Made by a program: the position numbers and the translations under genes. The notes beneath the pieces were generated by a model that was not told the origin of the DNA, made no database searches, and worked only from the letters and a program-made list of their open reading frames with translations. 64,000 nucleotides of DNA from Hydractinia symbiolongicarpus (lineage: Eukaryota > Cnidaria > Hydrozoa > Anthoathecata > Hydractiniidae), in the NCBI RefSeq assembly GCF_029227915.1, contig NC_079883.1, positions 7,626,001-7,690,000 of the forward strand, given 5' to 3'. Below, in pieces: positions 8,632 through 24,616 of this stretch. The first letter of the stretch is position 1. Each line of letters opens with the position of its first letter.

Positions 8632-9131
8632 NNNNNNNNNNNNNNNNNNNNNNNNNNNNNNNNNNNNNNNNNNNNNNNNNNNNNNNNNNNNNNNNNNNNN
8701 NNNNNNNNNNNNNNNNNNNNNNNNNNNNNNNNNNNNNNNNNNNNNNNNNNNNNNNNNNNNNNNNNNNNNNNNNNNNNNNNNNNNNNNNNNNNNNNNNNNN
8801 NNNNNNNNNNNNNNNNNNNNNNNNNNNNNNNNNNNNNNNNNNNNNNNNNNNNNNNNNNNNNNNNNNNNNNNNNNNNNNNNNNNNNNNNNNNNNNNNNNNN
8901 NNNNNNNNNNNNNNNNNNNNNNNNNNNNNNNNNNNNNNNNNNNNNNNNNNNNNNNNNNNNNNNNNNNNNNNNNNNNNNNNNNNNNNNNNNNNNNNNNNNN
9001 NNNNNNNNNNNNNNNNNNNNNNNNNNNNNNNNNNNNNNNNNNNNNNNNNNNNNNNNNNNNNNNNNNNNNNNNNNNNNNNNNNNNNNNNNNNNNNNNNNNN
9101 NNNNNNNNNNNNNNNNNNNNNNNNNNNNNNN
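8632..9131. other. Assembly gap, 500 N
   Basis: Exactly 500 N, so a placeholder rather than a measured length. The left edge falls 27 nt into U1 and the right edge in the H2B-H4 spacer. Same-orientation unit on both sides; the minimal missing sequence is 2,045 bp (most of U1, 5S, H2A, H2B), plus any whole number of units. Confidence 0.99.
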
Positions 9132-9398
9132 GTACTTGCAGAAAAGACAAGTACATTGATCCATGTTATTGCTTACATTTAACTTAACCCAGCTTTTCAC
9201 GGAAACACTCCCAGGCAAATTAACCCTACAAAGTATTTCTAAATTTTTTTTGTGTCATATATGACATAGTATCGTATAGCAATAAATGTAACTGTGACAA
9301 GACTTTACACATTGTGTAATTTGGAAGCGTGCACAAAGTAATGTTTTAAAAGATTTGTGGCTATAAAAATAGCCGTTTTTGTTGAGCAATGACAACGC

Positions 9399-9755
<357 letters not shown>

Positions 9756-10234
9756 TTAACAGAATTCAGACAGCTTTAAAAAGAGGCCATAAAATTACCT
9801 ACTGCTCGTGGAAACACCCTAATTAACCAATAGAGTTGCGTCATTACAAAATGTTCCGAACATTTTGTACATTTTTTTAAGTAAAACTGTAGTTTTTTTA
9901 AAAATTCGTGGTCTTAATGTTTCAGTAAGGCAATAAATTTTGGCATCGTTGGAATTCGCCAAACCTTCTGCTACTTACTAAAAAAAAAAAAAGTCAAAAG
10001 CTTTTGTGTATCAGAAGATACAGCCGTTTTCCCGTAGCCAAAAAACACAGATTTTATAAAAATGTTAAAGTAATGAGCGTAATGTCATTATGCAGCCAAT
10101 CAGAAATTACTTTCTTAGCACCAATCAAATGGTTTGTTTTGAACCTTAGCTGTCAATCAATATGAGAAATAAAACTTTGGCGCGATAGTGCATTTTAGAC
10201 CGTCTTGTGTATCCGTACTACATCGACTTCTTAA

Positions 10235-10648
<414 letters not shown>

Positions 10649-11009
10649 GCATCTTACCAAACAAAAAACGGCTATTTTTATAGCCACACATCCATAAAAA
10701 ATATTACGGCTAGCTTTTTATATCAAACTTTGTCCTGCTTTCTGTTTAAATTTTATGCTACATAAAAATTTTATGCTACATAAAGTTTGACAATGTTAAA
10801 AATATGAAGGGCAAGAAAAGTAAAAGCAAGAAAATAAGAAATTTAAAAACGAAAATACTTAAACTTAGGGAATCTAATCTTAAATTTACTCTTTTTTAAC
10901 TGTTTAAGTGACTTAAACAAGTTTAACTTTGTACCAAGATAATGTTTTTTTGTAAATGTGTGGCTATAAAAATAGCCGTTTGTTAATGTAATAGCCAGAT
11001 ACACACAAA

Positions 11010-11561
11010 TTATTTTTTTGCGGTCTTCTTTGCTGCCTTTTTGGGAGTCTTTTTGACCTTCTTTGCTGCAGGTTTTTTAGCAACAGGCTTCTTTGTGGGT
11101 TTCTTAGCTGCTGGTTTCTTAGCCGAGGCTTTCTTTGTGGCAGGCTTCTTTGCTGCTTTCTTTGGCGTGCTCTTCTTTGCTGGCTTCTTTTTTGGTGTAC
11201 TTTTCTTTGCAGTAGGCTTCTTTGCCGTTGGCTTTTTTGCTGCGGCCTTTTTCTTAGGTTTTTCTTTTTTTACCTGACCTAGCTTGAATGATCCAGAAGC
11301 ACCAGTGCCTTTAGTTTGAATCAAATCGCCTGATGTTACTCCTCGTTTAAGAGCCATTTTCAGATGATGATCTGAGTTTTCAGCAACTTTGTAATTTGCA
11401 TGAATATATTTTGTAATAGCTTGGCGAGATGAACCACCGCGTTCCTTTAGGGTAGCGATAGCAGCCTTGATCATGTCCACATATTTAGGGTGATCAGCTG
11501 TCTTCTTTGCAGCAGGTTTCTTCTTGGGTGCGATTTTCTTTGGAGAAGCTGCTTCACTCAT
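11010..11561 (-). CDS. H1: Linker histone H1
   Basis: Intact copy, start at MSEAASPKK; stem-loop at 10962-10977. Confidence 0.96.
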   Translation of the reverse strand: MSEAASPKKIAPKKKPAAKKTADHPKYVDMIKAAIATLKERGGSSRQAITKYIHANYKVAENSDHHLKMALKRGVTSGDLIQTKGTGASGSFKLGQVKKEKPKKKAAAKKPTAKKPTAKKSTPKKKPAKKSTPKKAAKKPATKKASAKKPAAKKPTKKPVAKKPAAKKVKKTPKKAAKKTAKK

Positions 11562-12140
11562 TTTTAATGTTTTCTTACAACAATCCAACGATAAACGATG
11601 CTTGTTATCACAGTAGAAGTATACTAAACATTACCGTGTAAATGAGATATAATTTAAGACGGTGCGAAGTATGCGGACGTAAAAGTACCACTCCCGGGAA
11701 TTGATTTGGCGCGAAAACAGAAATGTGTGTTTCTGTACATCGTATAATGTCCGTTTTGGGTGCCGCGACTATGCGAAAGCATGTTAATTTTTATTTGTAG
11801 TACGACGCAATAGTCTGCAAGAGAAGCTGCTGGAGTTTGAGGTCTTCAGCATTACATCTAGTCTGTTAATTTGGGCTTCTTCCGCGCTCGTGTTAGGATT
11901 TTCATAAAGCGTTCTTTGGTTTGCGTTGCGTATGTCGGCCTACATCATCGACACGGCCTGTTTCCGGCTATTAGGAGCAATTCATATATTGGGCACTGCG
12001 TTTCGACTTTTTTATTAGACCACAGTAAAAAAATTCACTCACAGAAGTCCCTTTCTTTCATGGCTACAAACACGAAGAATTCTGTCGTAAGTAAAACGAA
12101 TGCGCAAGCCAAAATGACGATGGGGCGAAGTCATAAGCAT

Positions 12141-12213
12141 GGCCCTGTGGCCCAATGGATAAGGCATCTGACTACGAATCAGGGGATTCCAGGTTCGACT
12201 CCTGGCAGGGTCG
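12141..12213 (+). tRNA. trnR-ACG: tRNA-Arg(ACG)
   Basis: Left-array type with G1; no T4 terminator nearby. Confidence 0.95.
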
Positions 12214-12535
12214 CACTGTCGCATTTCGGCTGCATGGTCTACTGTGTAACGCGCGCGCACGTTCTGGCGTAATGCGTTGATAAACGGAATGTACGCAGAC
12301 ATATTGGAAAGTAATATCACGCACTTAGTATCGTCGCCTTTGTTAGCATTCATGTAAGTTACCATCCACTCGCTACAGTCGCTCTCCATCCTACGGCTAA
12401 ATCAACAGCCGTGATTTTTACTATGTCGCCGTCCATCCGTACGCGGTGACAGTTGTAAGCTTTACAGTAACGTGACATGCTCCACAAGCAGTTACGGTGT
12501 GTGGACGATGCCTATCATGGCAACGCTTGTTCTTT

Positions 12536-12722
12536 ATCGCTTCTCGGCCTAATGGCTAAGATCAAGTGTAGTATCTGTTCTTATCAGTTTAATATCTGGT
12601 AGGCCATTCTCTGAATGGTCAGTATATTAATCTGATTTTTGGCCTTGGGTCATGGAGGTGGATTCATTCACGCCGTGACCACGGGTTGCCTTGGTGTTGC
12701 ACTATTACCGATGGCGGCCCAC
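12536..12722 (+). ncRNA. U2: U2 snRNA
   Basis: Full-length copy with intact branch-point segment and Sm site; PSE at 12482-12490. Confidence 0.97.
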
Positions 12723-12912
12723 ATAAGCAATAAAAGAATAATAGCAGTCCTCTTTCCGACGGCACTCTGCATAGTCTACGGCGGGAACAAAACGCGTACA
12801 CTGGGGGAGAATACAGCCTATGCCCCGCGACACGGCAGTTTATAACACACTCAAGCCACAAGCATTAACAAACTTTGAAGGGTACCCTCATGCTACGGTG
12901 CAGTTCCAACTC

Positions 12913-13078
12913 ATACTTACCTGACGGGGAAGTAAAGACTGATCAATGAGGGTTTTCTTCCAGAGTGAGGCTCTTGCATTGCACTACGCTTGGGCTGACC
13001 TCTGCGATTACTGCAAACGTCAGTAACTCGACCGTACAATTTCTGGTAGTGGGGGCCTGCGTCCGCGCTCGCCCCCTC
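12913..13078 (+). ncRNA. U1: U1 snRNA
   Basis: Full-length copy; PSE at 12856-12864. Confidence 0.97.
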
Positions 13079-13405
13079 CTTAAGTCAAAATGAATGAGCT
13101 TAGAAAAGTTGCGCGGCCAAATGTCGGTGGTGACTTAAACGCTAAGGTAAAACCTCGCTTGGCTGTTACGAAACGTGATTGCGATATAAGTCCTCGGAAG
13201 GCGGCGGAATTTTATTTTATTTGCCATTCCGTCAGGGTTATTGGATGATCGGCAATAGATCGAGTTTGTATGCATTTGAAAGCTCTTTTTTCTCGTACTA
13301 TCACCTGAAAATGTCGTAGGAAAATGTCATAGGAAACACTTTCAACAACCGCCACGTTCCTTAATTGTTATAACAAGAAATATATCACAGCAAATGAAAA
13401 TGAAA

Positions 13406-13524
13406 AGCCTACGACACCGGGAGTTCCCAGGCGGTCCCCCATCCAAGTACTATCCCGGCCCGACGATGCTTAACTTCCGTGATCAGACGAGAACGGGTGT
13501 GTTCATCGTGGTATGGCCGTAGAC
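13406..13524 (-). rRNA. 5S: 5S rRNA
   Basis: Full-length copy with intact helix I, internal promoter and TTTT. Confidence 0.98.
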
Positions 13525-13721
13525 ATTAGTAGGTGCAAATACGTGCAATTTATTTTGACGTTGTGATCAAATTTTTTTATTTAATTTCTTTGAGTTACTT
13601 AGGACAAGGCGTATGCATGGATTATCTATTAGACTTTAAGGTTATAGTTTTGTGAAAAAAACAATGTTTTTTTAAAGATGTGTGGCTATAAAAATAGCCG
13701 TTGTTTTCTGAGTGTAGCGGT

Positions 13722-14102
13722 TTACTTCTTCTGTCCTTTGTCGTTCTTCTTTGGGAGTAAGACAGCTTGAATGTTTGGCAAAACACCACCAGCTGCAATG
13801 GTTACACCGCTCAAAAGTTTGTTTAATTCTTCATCATTACGAACAGCCAATTGTAAATGTCTTGGAATAATCCTAGCTTTTTTGTTGTCTCTTGCTGCGT
13901 TACCAGCCAACTCCAATATCTCAGCAGATAAATATTCCAAGACGGCTGCTAAGTAAACTGGTGCTCCAGATCCAATTCGGTTAGCATAGTGCCCTCTACG
14001 AAGGAATCTATGCACTCTACCGACTGGAAATTGAAGTCCAGCTCTTGAGGATCTTGTCTTGGCTTTAGCCTTAGCTTTTCCACCTTTTCCACGTCCAGAC
14101 AT
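13722..14102 (-). CDS. H2A: Histone H2A
   Basis: Intact copy; stem-loop at 13684-13699. Confidence 0.97.
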   Translation of the reverse strand: MSGRGKGGKAKAKAKTRSSRAGLQFPVGRVHRFLRRGHYANRIGSGAPVYLAAVLEYLSAEILELAGNAARDNKKARIIPRHLQLAVRNDEELNKLLSGVTIAAGGVLPNIQAVLLPKKNDKGQKK

Positions 14103-14386
14103 AACTGCGATTTGATTTGTAAGTTAATACAAAAACGTACGAATATTTAACGTAAGTGTTAACGAAATAAACTTTACTCGTTTTTTCATCATAAAAATAG
14201 GATCGAAATCATGTTTTTTTAACCAATCATAATTAAGTATTAAACAAAAGATTTTTTTTTTAACCAATTAAATTGCGTATCGGCGTTTTCGGATCGAATT
14301 CGATCCGATTTTTTTACTTATAAACAAAAAGTTTTGACTTGCAGTTTAATGCTTATTTACAAGTTAAGTAGCAAAAATTTTTAACC

Positions 14387-14791
14387 ATGTCTGACGCAGC
14401 AGCTAAAGGAGGAAAACAGGCACCTAAAGTAGCCAAGAAAGGTGAAAAAAGAGCCGGCAAAAAAGGAGGAAAGATTGGTGGAACTGGTGAAAAGAAACGC
14501 AAGAGAAAGAGAAAGGAAAGTTATGCTATTTACATCTACAATGTTTTGAAACAAGTTCACCCAGATGTCGGAGTTTCAAGCAAAGCTATGAGCATCATGA
14601 ACTCATTTGTCAACGACATCTTTGAGCGCATTGCTTCCGAAGCTTCGCGTTTGGCTCTTCAAAACAAAAAGTCGACCATCTCTTCTCGTGAAATTCAAAC
14701 CGCAGTACGTCTTCTCTTGCCTGGAGAACTTGCAAAACACGCAGTCAGTGAAGGAACAAAAGCCGTCACAAAATACACAAGCAGCAAGTAA
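14387..14791 (+). CDS. H2B: Histone H2B
   Basis: Intact copy; variant stem-loop at 14815-14830; TATAAA at 14319-14324. Confidence 0.97.
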   Translation: MSDAAAKGGKQAPKVAKKGEKRAGKKGGKIGGTGEKKRKRKRKESYAIYIYNVLKQVHPDVGVSSKAMSIMNSFVNDIFERIASEASRLALQNKKSTISSREIQTAVRLLLPGELAKHAVSEGTKAVTKYTSSK

Positions 14792-15251
14792 ACCAACGTC
14801 TACCAAACACAAACGGTCTTTTTTAAGACCACACATCTTTAAAAAAACATTTACTTGGCGTCACTACAAGTTAACCGAAGTTAATAAAACTTCTAAATAA
14901 TGTGCTTAAGAACACTAGCCTACATTTAAAATACTTCCCCATGTGTGTGTGGATTAGCTTCACTTTTCATACGTATTATTAGCTGTACTTGCAGAAAAGA
15001 CAAGTACATTGATCCATGTTATTGCTTACATTTAACTTAACCCAGCTTTTCACGGAAACACTCCCAGGCAAATTAACCCTACAAAGTATTTCTAAATTTT
15101 TTTTGTGTCATATATGACATAGTATCGTATAGCAATAAATGTAACTGTGACAAGACTTTACACATTGTGTAATTTGGAAGCGTGCACAAAGTAATGTTTT
15201 AAAAGATTTGTGGCTATAAAAATAGCCGTTTTTGTTGAGCAATGACAACGC

Positions 15252-15608
<357 letters not shown>

Positions 15609-16086
15609 TTAACAGAATTCAGACAGCTTTAAAAAGAGGCCATAAAATTACCTACTGCTCGTGGAAACACCCTAATTAACCAATAGAGTTGCGTCATTAC
15701 AAAATGTTCCGAACATTTTGTACATTTTTTTAAGTAAAACTGTAGTTTTTTTAAAAATTCGTGGTCTTAATGTTTCAGTAAGGCAATAAATTTGGCATCG
15801 TTGGAATTCGCCAAACCTTCTGCTACTTACTAAAAAAAAAAAAAGTCAAAAGCTTTTGTGTATCAGAAGATACAGCCGTTTTCCCGTAGCCAAAAAACAC
15901 AGATTTTATAAAAATGTTAAAGTAATGAGCGTAATGTCATTATGCAGCCAATCAGAAATTACTTTCTTAGCACCAATCAAATGGTTTGTTTTGAACCTTA
16001 GCTGTCAATCAATATGAGAAATAAAACTTTGGCGCGATAGTGCATTTTAGACCGTCTTGTGTATCCGTACTACATCGACTTCTTAA

Positions 16087-16500
<414 letters not shown>

Positions 16501-16861
16501 GCATCTTACCAAACAAAAAACGGCTATTTTTATAGCCACACATCCATAAAAAATATTACGGCTAGCTTTTTATATCAAACTTTGTCCTGCTTTCTGTTTA
16601 AATTTTATGCTACATAAAAATTTTATGCTACATAAAGTTTGACAATGTTAAAAATATGAAGGGCAAGAAAAGTAAAAGCAAGAAAATAAGAAATTTAAAA
16701 ACGAAAATACTTAAACTTAGGGAATCTAATCTTAAATTTACTCTTTTTTAACTGTTTAAGTGACTTAAACAAGTTTAACTTTGTACCAAGATAATGTTTT
16801 TTTGTAAATGTGTGGCTATAAAAATAGCCGTTTGTTAATGTAATAGCCAGATACACACAAA

Positions 16862-17413
16862 TTATTTTTTTGCGGTCTTCTTTGCTGCCTTTTTGGGAGT
16901 CTTTTTGACCTTCTTTGCTGCAGGTTTTTTAGCAACAGGCTTCTTTGTGGGTTTCTTAGCTGCTGGTTTCTTAGCCGAGGCTTTCTTTGTGGCAGGCTTC
17001 TTTGCTGCTTTCTTTGGCGTGCTCTTCTTTGCTGGCTTCTTTTTTGGTGTACTTTTCTTTGCAGTAGGCTTCTTTGCCGTTGGCTTTTTTGCTGCGGCCT
17101 TTTTCTTAGGTTTTTCTTTTTTTACCTGACCTAGCTTGAATGATCCAGAAGCACCAGTGCCTTTAGTTTGAATCAAATCGCCTGATGTTACTCCTCGTTT
17201 AAGAGCCATTTTCAGATGATGATCTGAGTTTTCAGCAACTTTGTAATTTGCATGAATATATTTTGTAATAGCTTGGCGAGATGAACCACCGCGTTCCTTT
17301 AGGGTAGCGATAGCAGCCTTGATCATGTCCACATATTTAGGGTGATCAGCTGTCTTCTTTGCAGCAGGTTTCTTCTTGGGTGCGATTTTCTTTGGAGAAG
17401 CTGCTTCACTCAT
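16862..17413 (-). CDS. H1: Linker histone H1
   Basis: Intact copy; stem-loop at 16814-16829. Confidence 0.96.
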   Translation of the reverse strand: MSEAASPKKIAPKKKPAAKKTADHPKYVDMIKAAIATLKERGGSSRQAITKYIHANYKVAENSDHHLKMALKRGVTSGDLIQTKGTGASGSFKLGQVKKEKPKKKAAAKKPTAKKPTAKKSTPKKKPAKKSTPKKAAKKPATKKASAKKPAAKKPTKKPVAKKPAAKKVKKTPKKAAKKTAKK

Positions 17414-17992
17414 TTTTAATGTTTTCTTACAACAATCCAACGATAAACGATGCTTGTTATCACAGTAGAAGTATACTAAACATTACCGTGTAAATGAGAT
17501 ATAATTTAAGACGGTGCGAAGTATGCGGACGTAAAAGTACCACTCCCGGGAATTGATTTGGCGCGAAAACAGAAATGTGTGTTTCTGTACATCGTATAAT
17601 GTCCGTTTTGGGTGCCGCGACTATGCGAAAGCATGTTAATTTTTATTTGTAGTACGACGCAATAGTCTGCAAGAGAAGCTGCTGGAGTTTGAGGTCTTCA
17701 GCATTACATCTAGTCTGTTAATTTGGGCTTCTTCCGCGCTCGTGTTAGGATTTTCATAAAGCGTTCTTTGGTTTGCGTTGCGTATGTCGGCCTACATCAT
17801 CGACACGGCCTGTTTCCGGCTATTAGGAGCAATTCATATATTGGGCACTGCGTTTCGACTTTTTTATTAGACCACAGTAAAAAAATTCACTCACAGAAGT
17901 CCCTTTCTTTCATGGCTACAAACACGAAGAATTCTGTCGTAAGTAAAACGAATGCGCAAGCCAAAATGACGATGGGGCGAAGTCATAAGCAT

Positions 17993-18065
17993 GGCCCTGT
18001 GGCCCAATGGATAAGGCATCTGACTACGAATCAGGGGATTCCAGGTTCGACTCCTGGCAGGGTCG
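17993..18065 (+). tRNA. trnR-ACG: tRNA-Arg(ACG)
   Basis: Left-array type with G1. Confidence 0.95.
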
Positions 18066-18387
18066 CACTGTCGCATTTCGGCTGCATGGTCTACTGTGTA
18101 ACGCGCGCGCACGTTCTGGCGTAATGCGTTGATAAACGGAATGTACGCAGACATATTGGAAAGTAATATCACGCACTTAGTATCGTCGCCTTTGTTAGCA
18201 TTCATGTAAGTTACCATCCACTCGCTACAGTCGCTCTCCATCCTACGGCTAAATCAACAGCCGTGATTTTTACTATGTCGCCGTCCATCCGTACGCGGTG
18301 ACAGTTGTAAGCTTTACAGTAACGTGACATGCTCCACAAGCAGTTACGGTGTGTGGACGATGCCTATCATGGCAACGCTTGTTCTTT

Positions 18388-18574
18388 ATCGCTTCTCGGC
18401 CTAATGGCTAAGATCAAGTGTAGTATCTGTTCTTATCAGTTTAATATCTGGTAGGCCATTCTCTGAATGGTCAGTATATTAATCTGATTTTTGGCCTTGG
18501 GTCATGGAGGTGGATTCATTCACGCCGTGACCACGGGTTGCCTTGGTGTTGCACTATTACCGATGGCGGCCCAC
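18388..18574 (+). ncRNA. U2: U2 snRNA
   Basis: Full-length copy; PSE at 18334-18342. Confidence 0.97.
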
Positions 18575-18764
18575 ATAAGCAATAAAAGAATAATAGCAGT
18601 CCTCTTTCCGACGGCACTCTGCATAGTCTACGGCGGGAACAAAACGCGTACACTGGGGGAGAATACAGCCTATGCCCCGCGACACGGCAGTTTATAACAC
18701 ACTCAAGCCACAAGCATTAACAAACTTTGAAGGGTACCCTCATGCTACGGTGCAGTTCCAACTC

Positions 18765-18930
18765 ATACTTACCTGACGGGGAAGTAAAGACTGATCAATG
18801 AGGGTTTTCTTCCAGAGTGAGGCTCTTGCATTGCACTACGCTTGGGCTGACCTCTGCGATTACTGCAAACGTCAGTAACTCGACCGTACAATTTCTGGTA
18901 GTGGGGGCCTGCGTCCGCGCTCGCCCCCTC
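18765..18930 (+). ncRNA. U1: U1 snRNA
   Basis: Full-length copy; PSE at 18708-18716. Confidence 0.97.
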
Positions 18931-19257
18931 CTTAAGTCAAAATGAATGAGCTTAGAAAAGTTGCGCGGCCAAATGTCGGTGGTGACTTAAACGCTAAGGT
19001 AAAACCTCGCTTGGCTGTTACGAAACGTGATTGCGATATAAGTCCTCGGAAGGCGGCGGAATTTTATTTTATTTGCCATTCCGTCAGGGTTATTGGATGA
19101 TCGGCAATAGATCGAGTTTGTATGCATTTGAAAGCTCTTTTTTCTCGTACTATCACCTGAAAATGTCGTAGGAAAATGTCATAGGAAACACTTTCAACAA
19201 CCGCCACGTTCCTTAATTGTTATAACAAGAAATATATCACAGCAAATGAAAATGAAA

Positions 19258-19376
19258 AGCCTACGACACCGGGAGTTCCCAGGCGGTCCCCCATCCAAGT
19301 ACTATCCCGGCCCGACGATGCTTAACTTCCGTGATCAGACGAGAACGGGTGTGTTCATCGTGGTATGGCCGTAGAC
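19258..19376 (-). rRNA. 5S: 5S rRNA
   Basis: Full-length copy. Confidence 0.98.
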
Positions 19377-19573
19377 ATTAGTAGGTGCAAATACGTGCAA
19401 TTTATTTTGACGTTGTGATCAAATTTTTTTATTTAATTTCTTTGAGTTACTTAGGACAAGGCGTATGCATGGATTATCTATTAGACTTTAAGGTTATAGT
19501 TTTGTGAAAAAAACAATGTTTTTTTAAAGATGTGTGGCTATAAAAATAGCCGTTGTTTTCTGAGTGTAGCGGT

Positions 19574-19954
19574 TTACTTCTTCTGTCCTTTGTCGTTCTT
19601 CTTTGGGAGTAAGACAGCTTGAATGTTTGGCAAAACACCACCAGCTGCAATGGTTACACCGCTCAAAAGTTTGTTTAATTCTTCATCATTACGAACAGCC
19701 AATTGTAAATGTCTTGGAATAATCCTAGCTTTTTTGTTGTCTCTTGCTGCGTTACCAGCCAACTCCAATATCTCAGCAGATAAATATTCCAAGACGGCTG
19801 CTAAGTAAACTGGTGCTCCAGATCCAATTCGGTTAGCATAGTGCCCTCTACGAAGGAATCTATGCACTCTACCGACTGGAAATTGAAGTCCAGCTCTTGA
19901 GGATCTTGTCTTGGCTTTAGCCTTAGCTTTTCCACCTTTTCCACGTCCAGACAT
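19574..19954 (-). CDS. H2A: Histone H2A
   Basis: Intact copy; stem-loop at 19536-19551. Confidence 0.97.
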   Translation of the reverse strand: MSGRGKGGKAKAKAKTRSSRAGLQFPVGRVHRFLRRGHYANRIGSGAPVYLAAVLEYLSAEILELAGNAARDNKKARIIPRHLQLAVRNDEELNKLLSGVTIAAGGVLPNIQAVLLPKKNDKGQKK

Positions 19955-20238
19955 AACTGCGATTTGATTTGTAAGTTAATACAAAAACGTACGAATATTT
20001 AACGTAAGTGTTAACGAAATAAACTTTACTCGTTTTTTCATCATAAAAATAGGATCGAAATCATGTTTTTTTAACCAATCATAATTAAGTATTAAACAAA
20101 AGATTTTTTTTTTAACCAATTAAATTGCGTATCGGCGTTTTCGGATCGAATTCGATCCGATTTTTTTACTTATAAACAAAAAGTTTTGACTTGCAGTTTA
20201 ATGCTTATTTACAAGTTAAGTAGCAAAAATTTTTAACC

Positions 20239-20643
20239 ATGTCTGACGCAGCAGCTAAAGGAGGAAAACAGGCACCTAAAGTAGCCAAGAAAGGTGAAAA
20301 AAGAGCCGGCAAAAAAGGAGGAAAGATTGGTGGAACTGGTGAAAAGAAACGCAAGAGAAAGAGAAAGGAAAGTTATGCTATTTACATCTACAATGTTTTG
20401 AAACAAGTTCACCCAGATGTCGGAGTTTCAAGCAAAGCTATGAGCATCATGAACTCATTTGTCAACGACATCTTTGAGCGCATTGCTTCCGAAGCTTCGC
20501 GTTTGGCTCTTCAAAACAAAAAGTCGACCATCTCTTCTCGTGAAATTCAAACCGCAGTACGTCTTCTCTTGCCTGGAGAACTTGCAAAACACGCAGTCAG
20601 TGAAGGAACAAAAGCCGTCACAAAATACACAAGCAGCAAGTAA
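20239..20643 (+). CDS. H2B: Histone H2B
   Basis: Intact copy; variant stem-loop at 20667-20682. Confidence 0.97.
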   Translation: MSDAAAKGGKQAPKVAKKGEKRAGKKGGKIGGTGEKKRKRKRKESYAIYIYNVLKQVHPDVGVSSKAMSIMNSFVNDIFERIASEASRLALQNKKSTISSREIQTAVRLLLPGELAKHAVSEGTKAVTKYTSSK

Positions 20644-21103
20644 ACCAACGTCTACCAAACACAAACGGTCTTTTTTAAGACCACACATCTTTAAAAAAAC
20701 ATTTACTTGGCGTCACTACAAGTTAACCGAAGTTAATAAAACTTCTAAATAATGTGCTTAAGAACACTAGCCTACATTTAAAATACTTCCCCATGTGTGT
20801 GTGGATTAGCTTCACTTTTCATACGTATTATTAGCTGTACTTGCAGAAAAGACAAGTACATTGATCCATGTTATTGCTTACATTTAACTTAACCCAGCTT
20901 TTCACGGAAACACTCCCAGGCAAATTAACCCTACAAAGTATTTCTAAATTTTTTTTGTGTCATATATGACATAGTATCGTATAGCAATAAATGTAACTGT
21001 GACAAGACTTTACACATTGTGTAATTTGGAAGCGTGCACAAAGTAATGTTTTAAAAGATTTGTGGCTATAAAAATAGCCGTTTTTGTTGAGCAATGACAA
21101 CGC

Positions 21104-21460
<357 letters not shown>

Positions 21461-21938
21461 TTAACAGAATTCAGACAGCTTTAAAAAGAGGCCATAAAAT
21501 TACCTACTGCTCGTGGAAACACCCTAATTAACCAATAGAGTTGCGTCATTACAAAATGTTCCGAACATTTTGTACATTTTTTTAAGTAAAACTGTAGTTT
21601 TTTTAAAAATTCGTGGTCTTAATGTTTCAGTAAGGCAATAAATTTGGCATCGTTGGAATTCGCCAAACCTTCTGCTACTTACTAAAAAAAAAAAAAGTCA
21701 AAAGCTTTTGTGTATCAGAAGATACAGCCGTTTTCCCGTAGCCAAAAAACACAGATTTTATAAAAATGTTAAAGTAATGAGCGTAATGTCATTATGCAGC
21801 CAATCAGAAATTACTTTCTTAGCACCAATCAAATGGTTTGTTTTGAACCTTAGCTGTCAATCAATATGAGAAATAAAACTTTGGCGCGATAGTGCATTTT
21901 AGACCGTCTTGTGTATCCGTACTACATCGACTTCTTAA

Positions 21939-22352
<414 letters not shown>

Positions 22353-22713
22353 GCATCTTACCAAACAAAAAACGGCTATTTTTATAGCCACACATCCATA
22401 AAAAATATTACGGCTAGCTTTTTATATCAAACTTTGTCCTGCTTTCTGTTTAAATTTTATGCTACATAAAAATTTTATGCTACATAAAGTTTGACAATGT
22501 TAAAAATATGAAGGGCAAGAAAAGTAAAAGCAAGAAAATAAGAAATTTAAAAACGAAAATACTTAAACTTAGGGAATCTAATCTTAAATTTACTCTTTTT
22601 TAACTGTTTAAGTGACTTAAACAAGTTTAACTTTGTACCAAGATAATGTTTTTTTGTAAATGTGTGGCTATAAAAATAGCCGTTTGTTAATGTAATAGCC
22701 AGATACACACAAA

Positions 22714-23265
22714 TTATTTTTTTGCGGTCTTCTTTGCTGCCTTTTTGGGAGTCTTTTTGACCTTCTTTGCTGCAGGTTTTTTAGCAACAGGCTTCTTTGT
22801 GGGTTTCTTAGCTGCTGGTTTCTTAGCCGAGGCTTTCTTTGTGGCAGGCTTCTTTGCTGCTTTCTTTGGCGTGCTCTTCTTTGCTGGCTTCTTTTTTGGT
22901 GTACTTTTCTTTGCAGTAGGCTTCTTTGCCGTTGGCTTTTTTGCTGCGGCCTTTTTCTTAGGTTTTTCTTTTTTTACCTGACCTAGCTTGAATGATCCAG
23001 AAGCACCAGTGCCTTTAGTTTGAATCAAATCGCCTGATGTTACTCCTCGTTTAAGAGCCATTTTCAGATGATGATCTGAGTTTTCAGCAACTTTGTAATT
23101 TGCATGAATATATTTTGTAATAGCTTGGCGAGATGAACCACCGCGTTCCTTTAGGGTAGCGATAGCAGCCTTGATCATGTCCACATATTTAGGGTGATCA
23201 GCTGTCTTCTTTGCAGCAGGTTTCTTCTTGGGTGCGATTTTCTTTGGAGAAGCTGCTTCACTCAT
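22714..23265 (-). CDS. H1: Linker histone H1
   Basis: Intact copy; stem-loop at 22666-22681. Confidence 0.96.
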   Translation of the reverse strand: MSEAASPKKIAPKKKPAAKKTADHPKYVDMIKAAIATLKERGGSSRQAITKYIHANYKVAENSDHHLKMALKRGVTSGDLIQTKGTGASGSFKLGQVKKEKPKKKAAAKKPTAKKPTAKKSTPKKKPAKKSTPKKAAKKPATKKASAKKPAAKKPTKKPVAKKPAAKKVKKTPKKAAKKTAKK

Positions 23266-23844
23266 TTTTAATGTTTTCTTACAACAATCCAACGATAAAC
23301 GATGCTTGTTATCACAGTAGAAGTATACTAAACATTACCGTGTAAATGAGATATAATTTAAGACGGTGCGAAGTATGCGGACGTAAAAGTACCACTCCCG
23401 GGAATTGATTTGGCGCGAAAACAGAAATGTGTGTTTCTGTACATCGTATAATGTCCGTTTTGGGTGCCGCGACTATGCGAAAGCATGTTAATTTTTATTT
23501 GTAGTACGACGCAATAGTCTGCAAGAGAAGCTGCTGGAGTTTGAGGTCTTCAGCATTACATCTAGTCTGTTAATTTGGGCTTCTTCCGCGCTCGTGTTAG
23601 GATTTTCATAAAGCGTTCTTTGGTTTGCGTTGCGTATGTCGGCCTACATCATCGACACGGCCTGTTTCCGGCTATTAGGAGCAATTCATATATTGGGCAC
23701 TGCGTTTCGACTTTTTTATTAGACCACAGTAAAAAAATTCACTCACAGAAGTCCCTTTCTTTCATGGCTACAAACACGAAGAATTCTGTCGTAAGTAAAA
23801 CGAATGCGCAAGCCAAAATGACGATGGGGCGAAGTCATAAGCAT

Positions 23845-23917
23845 GGCCCTGTGGCCCAATGGATAAGGCATCTGACTACGAATCAGGGGATTCCAGGTTC
23901 GACTCCTGGCAGGGTCG
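23845..23917 (+). tRNA. trnR-ACG: tRNA-Arg(ACG)
   Basis: Left-array type with G1. Confidence 0.95.
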
Positions 23918-24239
23918 CACTGTCGCATTTCGGCTGCATGGTCTACTGTGTAACGCGCGCGCACGTTCTGGCGTAATGCGTTGATAAACGGAATGTACGC
24001 AGACATATTGGAAAGTAATATCACGCACTTAGTATCGTCGCCTTTGTTAGCATTCATGTAAGTTACCATCCACTCGCTACAGTCGCTCTCCATCCTACGG
24101 CTAAATCAACAGCCGTGATTTTTACTATGTCGCCGTCCATCCGTACGCGGTGACAGTTGTAAGCTTTACAGTAACGTGACATGCTCCACAAGCAGTTACG
24201 GTGTGTGGACGATGCCTATCATGGCAACGCTTGTTCTTT

Positions 24240-24426
24240 ATCGCTTCTCGGCCTAATGGCTAAGATCAAGTGTAGTATCTGTTCTTATCAGTTTAATATC
24301 TGGTAGGCCATTCTCTGAATGGTCAGTATATTAATCTGATTTTTGGCCTTGGGTCATGGAGGTGGATTCATTCACGCCGTGACCACGGGTTGCCTTGGTG
24401 TTGCACTATTACCGATGGCGGCCCAC
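24240..24426 (+). ncRNA. U2: U2 snRNA
   Basis: Full-length copy; PSE at 24186-24194. Confidence 0.97.
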
Positions 24427-24616
24427 ATAAGCAATAAAAGAATAATAGCAGTCCTCTTTCCGACGGCACTCTGCATAGTCTACGGCGGGAACAAAACGCG
24501 TACACTGGGGGAGAATACAGCCTATGCCCCGCGACACGGCAGTTTATAACACACTCAAGCCACAAGCATTAACAAACTTTGAAGGGTACCCTCATGCTAC
24601 GGTGCAGTTCCAACTC

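Noticed and set aside
8557-9218. Long open frames through the N run
   Set aside because: N bases were translated as X; no real coding sequence supports them. The same applies to 42750-43728.
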